Assembly: GCA_009920585.1 (NCBI GenBank)
Contig: RFZT01000143.1
Location: forward strand, 1 to 6,417
DNA from: a bacterium
Lineage (GTDB): Bacteria; Verrucomicrobiota; Verrucomicrobiia; Chthoniobacterales; Terrimicrobiaceae
Direction: 5' to 3'
DNA: 6,417 nucleotides
The translations under genes and the position numbers were made by a program. The notes below the pieces were generated by a model. It was given only the letters and a program-made list of their open reading frames with translations. It was not told the origin of the DNA and did not search any database. Positions 1-6,417 of the stretch are shown piece by piece. Position 1 is the stretch's first letter. Each line of letters begins with the position of its first letter.

Positions 1-1
1 C

Positions 2-1945
2 AAAGCGACCCTGATTGCAGATACCTCGGCGATCGTTCCGGGGCGTGATTTTCAAGTCGGTTTGCTTTTAGAAATGGCTTCTGATTGGCACACCTATTGG
101 GAGTATAGCGGCGATGCGGGATTCCCGACCCGCGTGCAATGGAACTTGCCGGAGGGATTCCGCGCCGGGCCCATTCAATGGCCCGCACCTGAAGCGAAAC
201 TCGAGCCAGGCGACATCCAAACCTATGCCTACGGAAACCGCGTCCTCCTGCTGACCACGATCACGCCGGCAACGGACGCATCTGGCAGCGTGACGATTCG
301 AGCCAAGGCGTCGTGGTTGGTCTGCAAAGACACGTGCATTCCGGGTGGAGCGGATTTGGAGTTGGAATTGCCCGTGGGGGCTTCTGCGACGCCTGACAAC
401 GTGGCGATCTTTGAGGAATTTCGGAGACAGATCCCCCTCGCGAGCCCGCCACCATTTGCGTTGACCTGGCAGCGGAGTGGAAAAAATCTGAAGCTCACCG
501 TCGGCGGTTTGCCTCCATCTACCTCGATCGCCCTTTTCCCCCTGCCCAATGTTGATCAATCCGTTGGACACCCGAAAATCGTGAGTCCAGATACGTTGGA
601 GTTGAGTGTGGAGGGGGCTTTCCGTGGAGTATTGGCCGTAGGCGAGGGGACATCGCGACGCTCGTGGTTGGTGGTGGAGTCGCCAAGTTTGGCTTCTTTC
701 GAGAAGGCCGCCGTTGCACCGATGGGGCTTTGGTTGGCTTTGTTCTACGGATTTCTGGGCGGAGTGATCCTCAATCTGATGCCGTGTGTGCTACCGGTGA
801 TATCGCTCAAGATATTTGGTTTTATCCAACAGGCAGGCGAATCACGGTGGAGAATTTTTTCACACGGCATGGCCTTTATCGGCGGCATCTTTGCCTGGTT
901 CCTCGGTTTGGCTGCGGTCATCGTTGCGCTGAAGGCCGGTGGCTCCGAGGTCACATGGGCATTCCAGTTTCAGAACCCTTGGTTCAACATCGTGATGGGG
1001 ACGGTGGTATTCGTATTTGCACTGAACCTCGCTGGTGTCTTTGAGTTCATTCTTCCTGGTCGAACGGCAACGGCTTTGGAATCGGCGGGATCCACCGAGG
1101 GTCACGCGGGTTCGTTTTTCCAAGGGGTCTTTGCGACTCTCCTTGCCACACCATGCACCGCGCCCTTTCTGGGAAGTGCGCTGGGATTCGCATTCAGCCA
1201 GTCAGGGCCAGTGATTGTCGCCATGTTTGCCTCCGTGGCTGCGGGCATGGCTTTTCCGTATTTTCTTCTCACTGCCCAACCGGGATGGATGAAGTTTTTG
1301 CCGAGGCCCGGAATGTGGATGGAACGATTGAAGCAATTTATGGCCTTCCCGCTTTTCGCCACGCTCCTATGGATTTTTGCTATTCTCGGTGGTCAGCGCG
1401 GCTTGGATGGAGTCATCGCCTTTGGGGGCTTCCTTCTTTGTGTAGCCCTTGCTTGCTGGGTGTATGGGGCATTCTGTGGGCCGACGGGTCGTCACCGTGT
1501 CCTTTCGCTTGCGATTGTTGCGGCGCTCGGCCTTGGCGGTGGATGGTATTTTCTAGGGCAGAAATTCGCCCTAGCAGGTAAAGCGGATACGACAGGAATT
1601 GCCTGGGTTCCCTTCAGTCAGGCGCGATTGCAGGCCGAGTTGGCGGCGGGGAATTCCGTGTTTCTGGATTTCACCGCCGACTGGTGCATCACCTGTAAAT
1701 TCAATGAGCGAACGGCCATCGACACGTCCGTGGTGCGATCGCTTTTTGCGTCTAAAAAAGTGATCCCGATGAAGGCGGACTGGACGAATTCCAATCCTGA
1801 AATCACTGCTGCGCTTAAGAGTTTCGGTCGTGTTGGGGTTCCTCTTTACGTCATTTATTCCAGCGGAAATGCCACTGCGCCGGTGGTGCTTCCCGAGCTT
1901 CTGACGGAATCCATTTTGGCCGACGCCCTCAATCGTCTTCCATGA
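2..1945 (+). CDS. dsbD: DsbD-family thiol:disulfide interchange protein, 5'-partial
   Basis: This inner-membrane protein passes electrons from cytoplasmic thioredoxin to periplasmic thiol proteins. The frame is open from base 2, so the true start lies upstream; the TTG at 62 is internal. 647 residues are visible. Residues 1 to about 225 form a periplasmic DsbD N-terminal-like domain with the CKDTC pair (Cys108, Cys112). About eight hydrophobic segments follow (roughly 241-519), holding two Pro-Cys sites, NLMPCVLP (Cys262) and ATPCTAPF (Cys385), as expected for the redox pair of the membrane domain. The C-terminal thioredoxin domain (about 535-647) carries WCITC (Cys562, Cys565) and a VGVP segment matching the cis-proline loop. 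All three cysteine pairs needed for the DsbD relay are present, so the protein looks functional. A redoxin gene starts at or just after its stop codon, which suggests a carrier-client operon. Only the signal peptide and the first part of the N-terminal domain are missing. The family call is firm; the physiological clients are inferred. Confidence 0.93.
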   Translation, partial: KATLIADTSAIVPGRDFQVGLLLEMASDWHTYWEYSGDAGFPTRVQWNLPEGFRAGPIQWPAPEAKLEPGDIQTYAYGNRVLLLTTITPATDASGSVTIRAKASWLVCKDTCIPGGADLELELPVGASATPDNVAIFEEFRRQIPLASPPPFALTWQRSGKNLKLTVGGLPPSTSIALFPLPNVDQSVGHPKIVSPDTLELSVEGAFRGVLAVGEGTSRRSWLVVESPSLASFEKAAVAPMGLWLALFYGFLGGVILNLMPCVLPVISLKIFGFIQQAGESRWRIFSHGMAFIGGIFAWFLGLAAVIVALKAGGSEVTWAFQFQNPWFNIVMGTVVFVFALNLAGVFEFILPGRTATALESAGSTEGHAGSFFQGVFATLLATPCTAPFLGSALGFAFSQSGPVIVAMFASVAAGMAFPYFLLTAQPGWMKFLPRPGMWMERLKQFMAFPLFATLLWIFAILGGQRGLDGVIAFGGFLLCVALACWVYGAFCGPTGRHRVLSLAIVAALGLGGGWYFLGQKFALAGKADTTGIAWVPFSQARLQAELAAGNSVFLDFTADWCITCKFNERTAIDTSVVRSLFASKKVIPMKADWTNSNPEITAALKSFGRVGVPLYVIYSSGNATAPVVLPELLTESILADALNRLP

Positions 1946-1986
1946 CAGCTTGCGTAAGCGCCATCGTAATGGCAGTTTTGGAATCT

Positions 1987-2583
1987 ATGAAAAAATCCCT
2001 TCTCATTCTCATGGCACTCGCGGGTTTTCTTCACGCCGACGTCGATCTTGGTCAATCGGCGCCCGATTTCACTCTCCCAAATTGCGAGGGGAAACAAACG
2101 TCCCTCTCCGATTTCAAAGGGAAGGTTGTCGTGCTCGAATGGACCAACATGGGATGTCCCTTCGTCAAAAAACACTATGGCTCTGGCAACATGCAGAAGC
2201 TCCAAAAAGGAGCCACCGACAAGGGCGTCGTCTGGATCTCTATTTGCTCCTCTGCGCCAGGGAAGCAGGGCCATATGACGGTCGAGGAAGTCGCCAAATC
2301 CTGTTCTGATAACGGCGCCAAAGCGACCGCCTACCTGCTTGATGAAGAGGGAAAGGTCGGCCGGATCTATGGAGCCAAGCGTACCCCCGAGATGTATGTG
2401 ATCAATGCCGATGGCGTTCTCGTTTATCACGGCGCGATTGATGACAAAAAGTCTCCGGATCCCGCGGAGATCGCCGATGCCAAAAACTATGTCCAAGCCG
2501 CTGTTAATGAAACTCTGGCTGGAAAACCTGTCTCTGTGCCTAAGACCGAGGCCTACGGATGCTCGATCAAATACGGAAACTGA
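1987..2583 (+). CDS. exported redoxin (peroxiredoxin/thioredoxin-like) protein
   Basis: This is a thioredoxin-fold protein of the AhpC/TSA-redoxin type, probably periplasmic. From the ATG at 1987 it has 198 residues and opens with a short signal peptide (MKKSLLILMALAGFLHA, likely cut before Asp18). The alternative ATG at 1942 overlaps the dsbD stop as ATGA and adds 15 residues before the Lys-Lys. I prefer 1987 because it gives a standard signal peptide and has a GGA four bases upstream. The fold begins at SAPDFTLPN (24-32). The active-site segment TNMGCPFVKKHY has one cysteine, Cys57, with Val60 where a CXXC thioredoxin would have its second. KRTPEMYVI (131-139) holds the cis-proline. Other cysteines are 33, 87, 106 and 192, the last in a C-terminal GCSIKY motif that I recall as usual in this subfamily. 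The redox reaction is unknown: it could be a peroxidase, a thiol reductase or a sensor. Its place behind dsbD suggests DsbD keeps it reduced. Confidence 0.88.
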   Translation: MKKSLLILMALAGFLHADVDLGQSAPDFTLPNCEGKQTSLSDFKGKVVVLEWTNMGCPFVKKHYGSGNMQKLQKGATDKGVVWISICSSAPGKQGHMTVEEVAKSCSDNGAKATAYLLDEEGKVGRIYGAKRTPEMYVINADGVLVYHGAIDDKKSPDPAEIADAKNYVQAAVNETLAGKPVSVPKTEAYGCSIKYGN

Positions 2584-2592
2584 TCCGGCGGT

Positions 2593-2615
2593 CGAAGACT
2601 AATCCTTGGTCTTCG
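2593..2615. terminator. possible hairpin between convergent genes
   Basis: CGAAGAC (2593-2599) and GTCTTCG (2609-2615) form a perfect 7-pair stem. On the plus strand it can extend by a T-G wobble and an A-T pair, leaving a 5-base loop. It lies 9 bases after the redoxin stop and spans the stop codon of the minus-strand deacetylase gene, where a bidirectional terminator would be expected. No T-run follows the stem on either strand, so it is not a typical intrinsic terminator and could be a chance inverted repeat. Confidence 0.3.
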
Positions 2616-3459
2616 CGGGTGTCGATTTCGGGGTGGGTTGGACGGGTTCGGGAAGATCCAAGGCGATGAGTTCCGATACCGTTACAAACTTATAGCCTTT
2701 GGCTGTGAGGGTATCGAAAACAGCGGGCATGGCCTCGACTGTGGTGGGGTGAATATCATGCGCGAGGATGATCGCTCCCGGAGTTGTGTTTTCCGTGATG
2801 TATTTGGTGACATGTGACGAGTTGCGAATCTTCCAATCGAGTGGATCAACCGACCACATGATGACAGTGAGTCCAAATTCCTCATTGAGGCGTTTTGTGA
2901 TCGAGGCGTTGGTGGCTCCATAGGGCGGGCGCATGATGGTCGTTTTGATACCCGTAGCCTGATGGATCGCATTATTGGTATGAGTTATTTCGGCATTTAA
3001 AGCGTCCGGGCCAAGTTTGGTGAGTTGGGGATGCGACCAGCTGTGATTCGCAACCTCGTGGCCCTCAGCGACGATGCGTTGGACGATTTCGGGATAATCA
3101 GCGGCATTTTTGCCGACGAGAAAGAAGGTCGCCTTGATGCCGCGTTCCTTCAGCATATCCAAAAGCATGGGCGTCAGCTTCGGGTGCGGACCATCATCGA
3201 AAGTGATGGCGATCTCGGAACCTGCGACATGGCACTTATTGTAGGACTGCTTCCTTGGTGGAAGCGGAGTCGGAGTTGGCTCTGGAGTTGGATCAATTAC
3301 GGGCGCTGTTTGAACAGTGGGGAGGCCGGCTGTAGCCGCTTCGGCCGTTAAAGCTGGGCGTGGGGGGAGTTGGGCCTTGGCGGACAAGGAAGCGCTTGTG
3401 AGGTAAAGAGCAGAGACAGCGACGACGAGCGCCGTGAGTGACCAGATTTTGAGTTTCAT
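2599..3459 (-). CDS. exported polysaccharide deacetylase (CE4, NodB homology)
   Basis: This is a metal-dependent N-deacetylase of carbohydrate esterase family 4, probably acting in the periplasm on peptidoglycan GlcNAc or another N-acetylated glycan. It has 286 residues. Residues 4-29 form a signal peptide ending AKA before Gln30. A Pro/Thr-rich linker (about 52-68, with PTPEPTPTP) precedes the NodB domain (about 80-265). All catalytic motifs are present: TFDDG (86-90; Asp88 as predicted base, Asp89 as metal ligand), HSWSH (His139 and His143, metal ligands), RPPYG (177-181), DPLDWK (205-210) and LAHD (His234). The tail (270-286) is again Pro/Lys/Thr-rich. The start at 3459 has no Shine-Dalgarno; the leader is pyrimidine-rich (TTTCCCTCCC). 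The gene lies 66 bases after a LysM / L,D-transpeptidase-like gene on the same strand, which favours a cell-wall substrate. Fold and activity class are firm. The substrate is inferred: chitin or exopolysaccharide oligomers remain possible. Confidence 0.93.
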   Translation of the reverse strand: MKLKIWSLTALVVAVSALYLTSASLSAKAQLPPRPALTAEAATAGLPTVQTAPVIDPTPEPTPTPLPPRKQSYNKCHVAGSEIAITFDDGPHPKLTPMLLDMLKERGIKATFFLVGKNAADYPEIVQRIVAEGHEVANHSWSHPQLTKLGPDALNAEITHTNNAIHQATGIKTTIMRPPYGATNASITKRLNEEFGLTVIMWSVDPLDWKIRNSSHVTKYITENTTPGAIILAHDIHPTTVEAMPAVFDTLTAKGYKFVTVSELIALDLPEPVQPTPKSTPAKTKD

Positions 3460-3525
3460 GCTGATGGGAGGGAAATTCGCACAAGAATACGGGAATTTAC
3501 AGAAACTTTTAAATGGGGCATCGAA
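3460..3525 (-). other. 66-base intergenic spacer
   Basis: This is the only gap above 50 bases in the window. It separates the L,D-transpeptidase-like stop from the deacetylase start. Read on the minus strand it has A/T-rich patches (TTTAAAAG, GTATTC) but no convincing paired -35 and -10 boxes and no stem-loop. It gives no clear reason to place a promoter here, so read-through from upstream is the simpler view. Confidence 0.4.
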
Positions 3526-4956
3526 TCAAGGTTTCCATTGAAGTTTGGTGCCGTTGGGAAGCAGTTTGGCGGCCCGGATGATGTCCCAATTGGAAACACG
3601 AAATCCACCGATGCCTTCAAATGAATTCATTTCTGAGGGCAAGCTGGTTCCGTGAAGTCCAAAGGGAAGAGGATCTGTAGAGTCTCCTTTGGCGAGGTTG
3701 ATCCAAAGAACGCCCACAGGGTTATTCGGTCCGGGTGGCAGGATTTGGGGTGCCGAGAGTGTCGCTCGGGCCTGCACAGGTGTGGGATTCGGATTGGTAT
3801 AGAATGGACTAGAGGTCTCCACTTGGACCACGCGCGGTTCCTGAAGCGTCGCCATGGCTGGGCGCGGTATGGTGCCTAGGATTTTCCACTCCCCTCGTCC
3901 GGCAAGCCCCGGGCGGGCCTTCGAGAGAGGCATTGCGGCGACGATGTGCCCCGACTTGCGGATTTCCAGTAGGCACATTCCCGTGATCGATGCCGTCACG
4001 GGTTGCGCGGGATCGGGCTCAGGTTGCTCCGAGGTCAGGGAAATATTTTCGATTTCAAACGGAGTGACATTCGGAACATGAAACGAGGTGCCGACTGGAG
4101 GGTATGATCCGAGGGAGGGATTGATTTTACGAAGATAGGACTCATCACAGTGAAAGCGTTCCGCAACAAATTCCCATGGAGAGCGGTAAGCCAAGAACTT
4201 CGCAGAAACCAGTTCATCATAGGTTGGTGCAGGTGGCGGCGTAGGTTTGGGGGTGGGCTGGGCCTGTGCCGATGGAGCGTGGGCTCGGGCAGCTTTGGGC
4301 GGGGCGATGAATCGAAAGTCAACGGCGCGGAGCGCGTAATCCGTCGAGGGCGATGAGATTTCTGCCACTGCAGGAACTTCGCCCTTCTCGCTTTGGTAGA
4401 GTTGAAGGATTCTTTCAAATTCGGCGGTTGGCGAGTCGCTGATTGGGCCGGTTGAAAACCCCTGGCGGTCGAGAAACACACGCTGAGCGACGATGTCGGT
4501 TGGCGGTGCTTGAGTGTCGTCGTCTGTTCCCTTGCTTGGTGTGGCTTTTGTGGCGCGGCGTTCTTGGGGTGGGGGAATCTGGAGGATCTGGCCGATGTGG
4601 ATAAGGTCGCCGGAAAGTTGATTGTGCGTCTTTAAATCGGCGGCGGAGACTTTGAACTTTTTAGCGATACGAACCAATACGTCGCCTTTTTTGACTTCGT
4701 AGGTGGAAGGAGTCAGAGCGAGTTGGTTTGGCTGGGCCGTGGAAGGTGTTGGGTGAAGTGCTGGAATGTCCTGGATGGGGAGGCCCCATTCTGAATCCGC
4801 ATTCGCTTCGACGGTCCACTTCCATTTTACGGCACGTTCCAATCCCGGTTCCAGGCGGGGGCCAGTGGAGGTCTTTGCAATCAGGGAGGGGCTGGCGACC
4901 GAGAAAAGAATCATTATCGCCAGCGGAGTGGCGACCATTTGGGAACAAGGCTTCAT
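3526..4956 (-). CDS. LysM protein with degenerate L,D-transpeptidase (YkuD) domain, probable pseudoenzyme
   Basis: This is an exported, 476-residue, cell-wall-type protein. Residues 1-27 look like a signal peptide (hydrophobic 8-20, likely cut after LIA). A LysM domain follows (about 85-128, YEVKKGD to GQILQIP), expected to bind GlcNAc-containing glycan. Residues 156-190 resemble a PG_binding_1 repeat (FLDRQGFSTGP) that has lost its usual DG..G motif. A Pro-rich linker (about 232-244) leads to a second LysM-like segment (about 255-296, ERFHCDESYLRKINP) often found before Ldt domains. Residues 320-474 match a YkuD domain: GPNNPVGVLWINL, then LHGT (434-437) and a closing NGTKLQW. The catalytic SHGC-x-R motif reads GIGGFR (448-453), so Gly451 (codon GGA, 3604-3606) replaces the nucleophile cysteine and Ile449 the histidine. 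The remaining cysteines (4, 270, 328) are not in the motif. Transpeptidation is therefore unlikely; a structural or regulatory wall-binding role is inferred. The start lies 12 bases after the polX stop, without a Shine-Dalgarno; Met7 is an alternative start. Confidence 0.85.
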   Translation of the reverse strand: MKPCSQMVATPLAIMILFSVASPSLIAKTSTGPRLEPGLERAVKWKWTVEANADSEWGLPIQDIPALHPTPSTAQPNQLALTPSTYEVKKGDVLVRIAKKFKVSAADLKTHNQLSGDLIHIGQILQIPPPQERRATKATPSKGTDDDTQAPPTDIVAQRVFLDRQGFSTGPISDSPTAEFERILQLYQSEKGEVPAVAEISSPSTDYALRAVDFRFIAPPKAARAHAPSAQAQPTPKPTPPPAPTYDELVSAKFLAYRSPWEFVAERFHCDESYLRKINPSLGSYPPVGTSFHVPNVTPFEIENISLTSEQPEPDPAQPVTASITGMCLLEIRKSGHIVAAMPLSKARPGLAGRGEWKILGTIPRPAMATLQEPRVVQVETSSPFYTNPNPTPVQARATLSAPQILPPGPNNPVGVLWINLAKGDSTDPLPFGLHGTSLPSEMNSFEGIGGFRVSNWDIIRAAKLLPNGTKLQWKP

Positions 4957-4968
4957 TGAGGAGATCGA

Positions 4969-6417
4969 TTATGATCGAGAGGCGTGCAGCAAAGCTCTCT
5001 TTGTTTGCAGTGTGGCTTCTATGGTGGTGAGGGATTGCGTGTTGACCACATCATTTTTCGTCAGCCAACCCTTGCGGGCAATGCCGACACCAAAGATGAC
5101 ATCTTGGAGTCCCTCTGTCGTGTGAGCGTCGGGATTGATCGAGCATTTCACGCCCTTTTCCCTAGCAAGCGGCCACCAGCGCCAATCCATGTCCAGTCGG
5201 CGGGGATTCGCATTAAGTTCAATGATCGTTCCTGTGGCCGCAGCAGCTTCGATGATGGCAGGGACATCGAGTTGGTAAGAGTCCCGACTCAGGAGGAGCC
5301 TACCGGTCAAGTGCCCGAGCATGGTGACGTAAGGATTGGAAATCGCGCGAATGATGCGGGCCGTCATTTCCGGCCCAGGCATGGTGAAGGAGGAGTGAAC
5401 GCTTGCGACGACATAGTCGAGCGAGGCGAGGATCTCATCGGAAAAATCAAGCGAACCATCTTTGAGGATGTCGCATTCGATGCCGGTGAAAATACGGAAA
5501 TCGGGGTCGAGTGCGTTGAGTTCGTGGATTTTTTTGACTTGTTCCGCGAGACGCTTTTCATCGAGTCCGTTCGCTTGAAATGAGCTTTTGCTGTGATCCG
5601 CGATGCCGATGTAATCGAGACCGAGTTCCTTTGCGGCTTTGATCATGTCCTCCAGCGAGGCTCTGCCGTCACTCGCGGTTGTGTGGTTATGGAAGGTGCC
5701 GCGCAAGTTAGTCCACTCGATCAGCCGCGGAAGCTTGTGGTTTTCCGCCGCCTCGATTTCGCCCATGTTTTCACGAAGCTCGGGTTCCACGGGATCAAGG
5801 CCGAGGGCTCGGTAGATGTCGTTTTCCTCGTGGATTTCAGGTAAAGGCTCGAGAAGTTCTTTTCCCTCCGCCTGGCTGAAGCGGTATTCATTCAGCGACC
5901 ATCCACGGGCGAGAGCCCGTGAGCGCATGCGAACATTGTGTTCTTTGCTGCCAGTGAAGTAATTCAAGGCAAAGGGGAATTCCTCGCCCCGCACAACGCG
6001 AAGATCGCACTGGATGCCGCTTTTCAGAACCACGCTCGATTTGGTCGCTCCGTGAGCGAGGATCGACTCGACCAGAGGATGCGTGGTGAAGAAGGTCATC
6101 ACGCCTTCCGCGTTGCGGGAGGAAACAATGAAATCCAAATCCCGGACGATTTCCTTTTTGCGTCTAAAACTTCCCGCGATTTGCGCGAGATTGACGTCGG
6201 GGTGGGTCCGCAAGTCTTCGAGAAGTCCCGCAGCCAACGCAGCAATATCTCCAAAGCGGAATGCGCCTGCAAACTTACGAATGTGTTCGATGGCTTTGAG
6301 AATGTTGGTCGCCGTTTTTTCGCCAAAGCCGGGGAGTTCAGCCACAGTGCCGCTCTTGCAGGCCCGTTCGAGCTTGGTGATCGAGTCGATTCGCAGGGAG
6401 TCCCAGAGGACTTTGAT
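4969..6417 (-). CDS. polX: DNA polymerase X family protein with PHP domain, N-terminus cut by window
   Basis: This is a bacterial family X DNA polymerase, a gap-filling repair enzyme of the cytoplasm that pairs a nucleotidyltransferase with a PHP nuclease. The frame stays open to the window edge. The GTG at 6345 is an internal valine codon within ACKSGTVAELPGFGEKT, so 482 residues are visible, and roughly 90 are missing if the protein has the usual 570 or so. Visible numbering: a helix-hairpin-helix segment (about 18-45, LPGFGEKTATNIL), then the palm with AGSFRRKKEIVRDLD (Asp93 and Asp95, catalytic) and QCDLRVV (Asp138, third carboxylate), then YFTGSKEHN (153-161). The PHP domain (about 238-440) keeps its metal ligands: HNH (His243, His245), Asp250, ADH (274-275), Glu314, His341, His369 in HLTGR, and DAH (430-432). 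Both active sites therefore look intact, and 3'-5' exonuclease or AP-endonuclease activity is expected from the family. Two cell-wall genes follow closely on the same strand; I know of no functional link and infer only shared transcription. Confidence 0.93.
   Translation of the reverse strand: MKVLWDSLRIDSITKLERACKSGTVAELPGFGEKTATNILKAIEHIRKFAGAFRFGDIAALAAGLLEDLRTHPDVNLAQIAGSFRRKKEIVRDLDFIVSSRNAEGVMTFFTTHPLVESILAHGATKSSVVLKSGIQCDLRVVRGEEFPFALNYFTGSKEHNVRMRSRALARGWSLNEYRFSQAEGKELLEPLPEIHEENDIYRALGLDPVEPELRENMGEIEAAENHKLPRLIEWTNLRGTFHNHTTASDGRASLEDMIKAAKELGLDYIGIADHSKSSFQANGLDEKRLAEQVKKIHELNALDPDFRIFTGIECDILKDGSLDFSDEILASLDYVVASVHSSFTMPGPEMTARIIRAISNPYVTMLGHLTGRLLLSRDSYQLDVPAIIEAAAATGTIIELNANPRRLDMDWRWWPLAREKGVKCSINPDAHTTEGLQDVIFGVGIARKGWLTKNDVVNTQSLTTIEATLQTKRALLHASRS

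Noticed and set aside
62..64. TTG as the start of the dsbD gene
   Set aside because: The frame is open to base 2 and the 20 residues before it continue the DsbD N-terminal domain smoothly, so the gene starts outside the window.
1855..2496. 213-residue minus-strand open frame opposite the redoxin gene
   Set aside because: It lies wholly antisense to the end of dsbD and to the redoxin gene, both of which have clear family motifs; its translation shows no recognisable domain.
3580..3660. Frameshift or sequencing error as the cause of the missing Ldt cysteine
   Set aside because: Homology continues in one frame on both sides (LHGT before, FRVSNWD and NGTKLQW after), and three of the six motif residues differ in a way no single base change explains.
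4984..5583. 199-residue plus-strand open frame opposite polX
   Set aside because: It is antisense to the PHP domain of the polymerase, whose metal ligands are all readable; the frame is a by-product of that gene's codon use.
6343..6345. GTG as the start of the polX gene
   Set aside because: Upstream residues complete a helix-hairpin-helix segment typical of the family and the frame stays open to the window end.
1..6417. Transposase, phage, CRISPR, tRNA or rRNA sequence
   Set aside because: I found no direct repeat array, terminal inverted repeats, tRNA-like or rRNA-like segments; almost every base belongs to the five genes.

Overview
The window carries five protein-coding genes in two convergent groups, and nothing I can read as mobile, CRISPR or RNA-gene sequence. 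The organism looks like a Gram-negative bacterium. The evidence is a DsbD-type periplasmic electron carrier, several exported proteins and a cell-wall gene cluster. The protein styles and the weak Shine-Dalgarno signals would suit Verrucomicrobiota, but that placement is an inference from general resemblance and was not tested.

Plus strand, bases 2 to 2583: a 5'-truncated dsbD-like gene for a thiol:disulfide interchange protein runs into the window. It is followed, with a possible 4-base ATGA overlap, by a gene for an exported redoxin-like (peroxiredoxin/thioredoxin-fold) protein. DsbD proteins carry electrons from cytoplasmic thioredoxin to periplasmic thiol proteins, so the redoxin is a natural client.

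Minus strand, bases 6417 down to 2599: three genes lie in the same direction. First is a DNA polymerase X family protein with a PHP domain, whose N-terminus is cut by the window edge. Then, 12 bases downstream, comes an exported LysM / L,D-transpeptidase-like protein. Finally, after 66 bases, comes an exported polysaccharide deacetylase of carbohydrate esterase family 4. The close spacing suggests co-transcription. The last two both look like cell-wall proteins with Pro/Thr-rich linkers.

The two groups meet tail to tail with 15 bases between stop codons, where a short hairpin lies. The most interesting feature is the L,D-transpeptidase-like protein. It keeps the domain layout, the HGT motif and the motif arginine of a YkuD catalytic domain, but glycine stands where the catalytic cysteine should be, so it is probably a pseudoenzyme. 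I see no wholly new multi-gene system. The window is otherwise ordinary chromosomal sequence, almost entirely coding, with no gene-free stretch above 70 bases.
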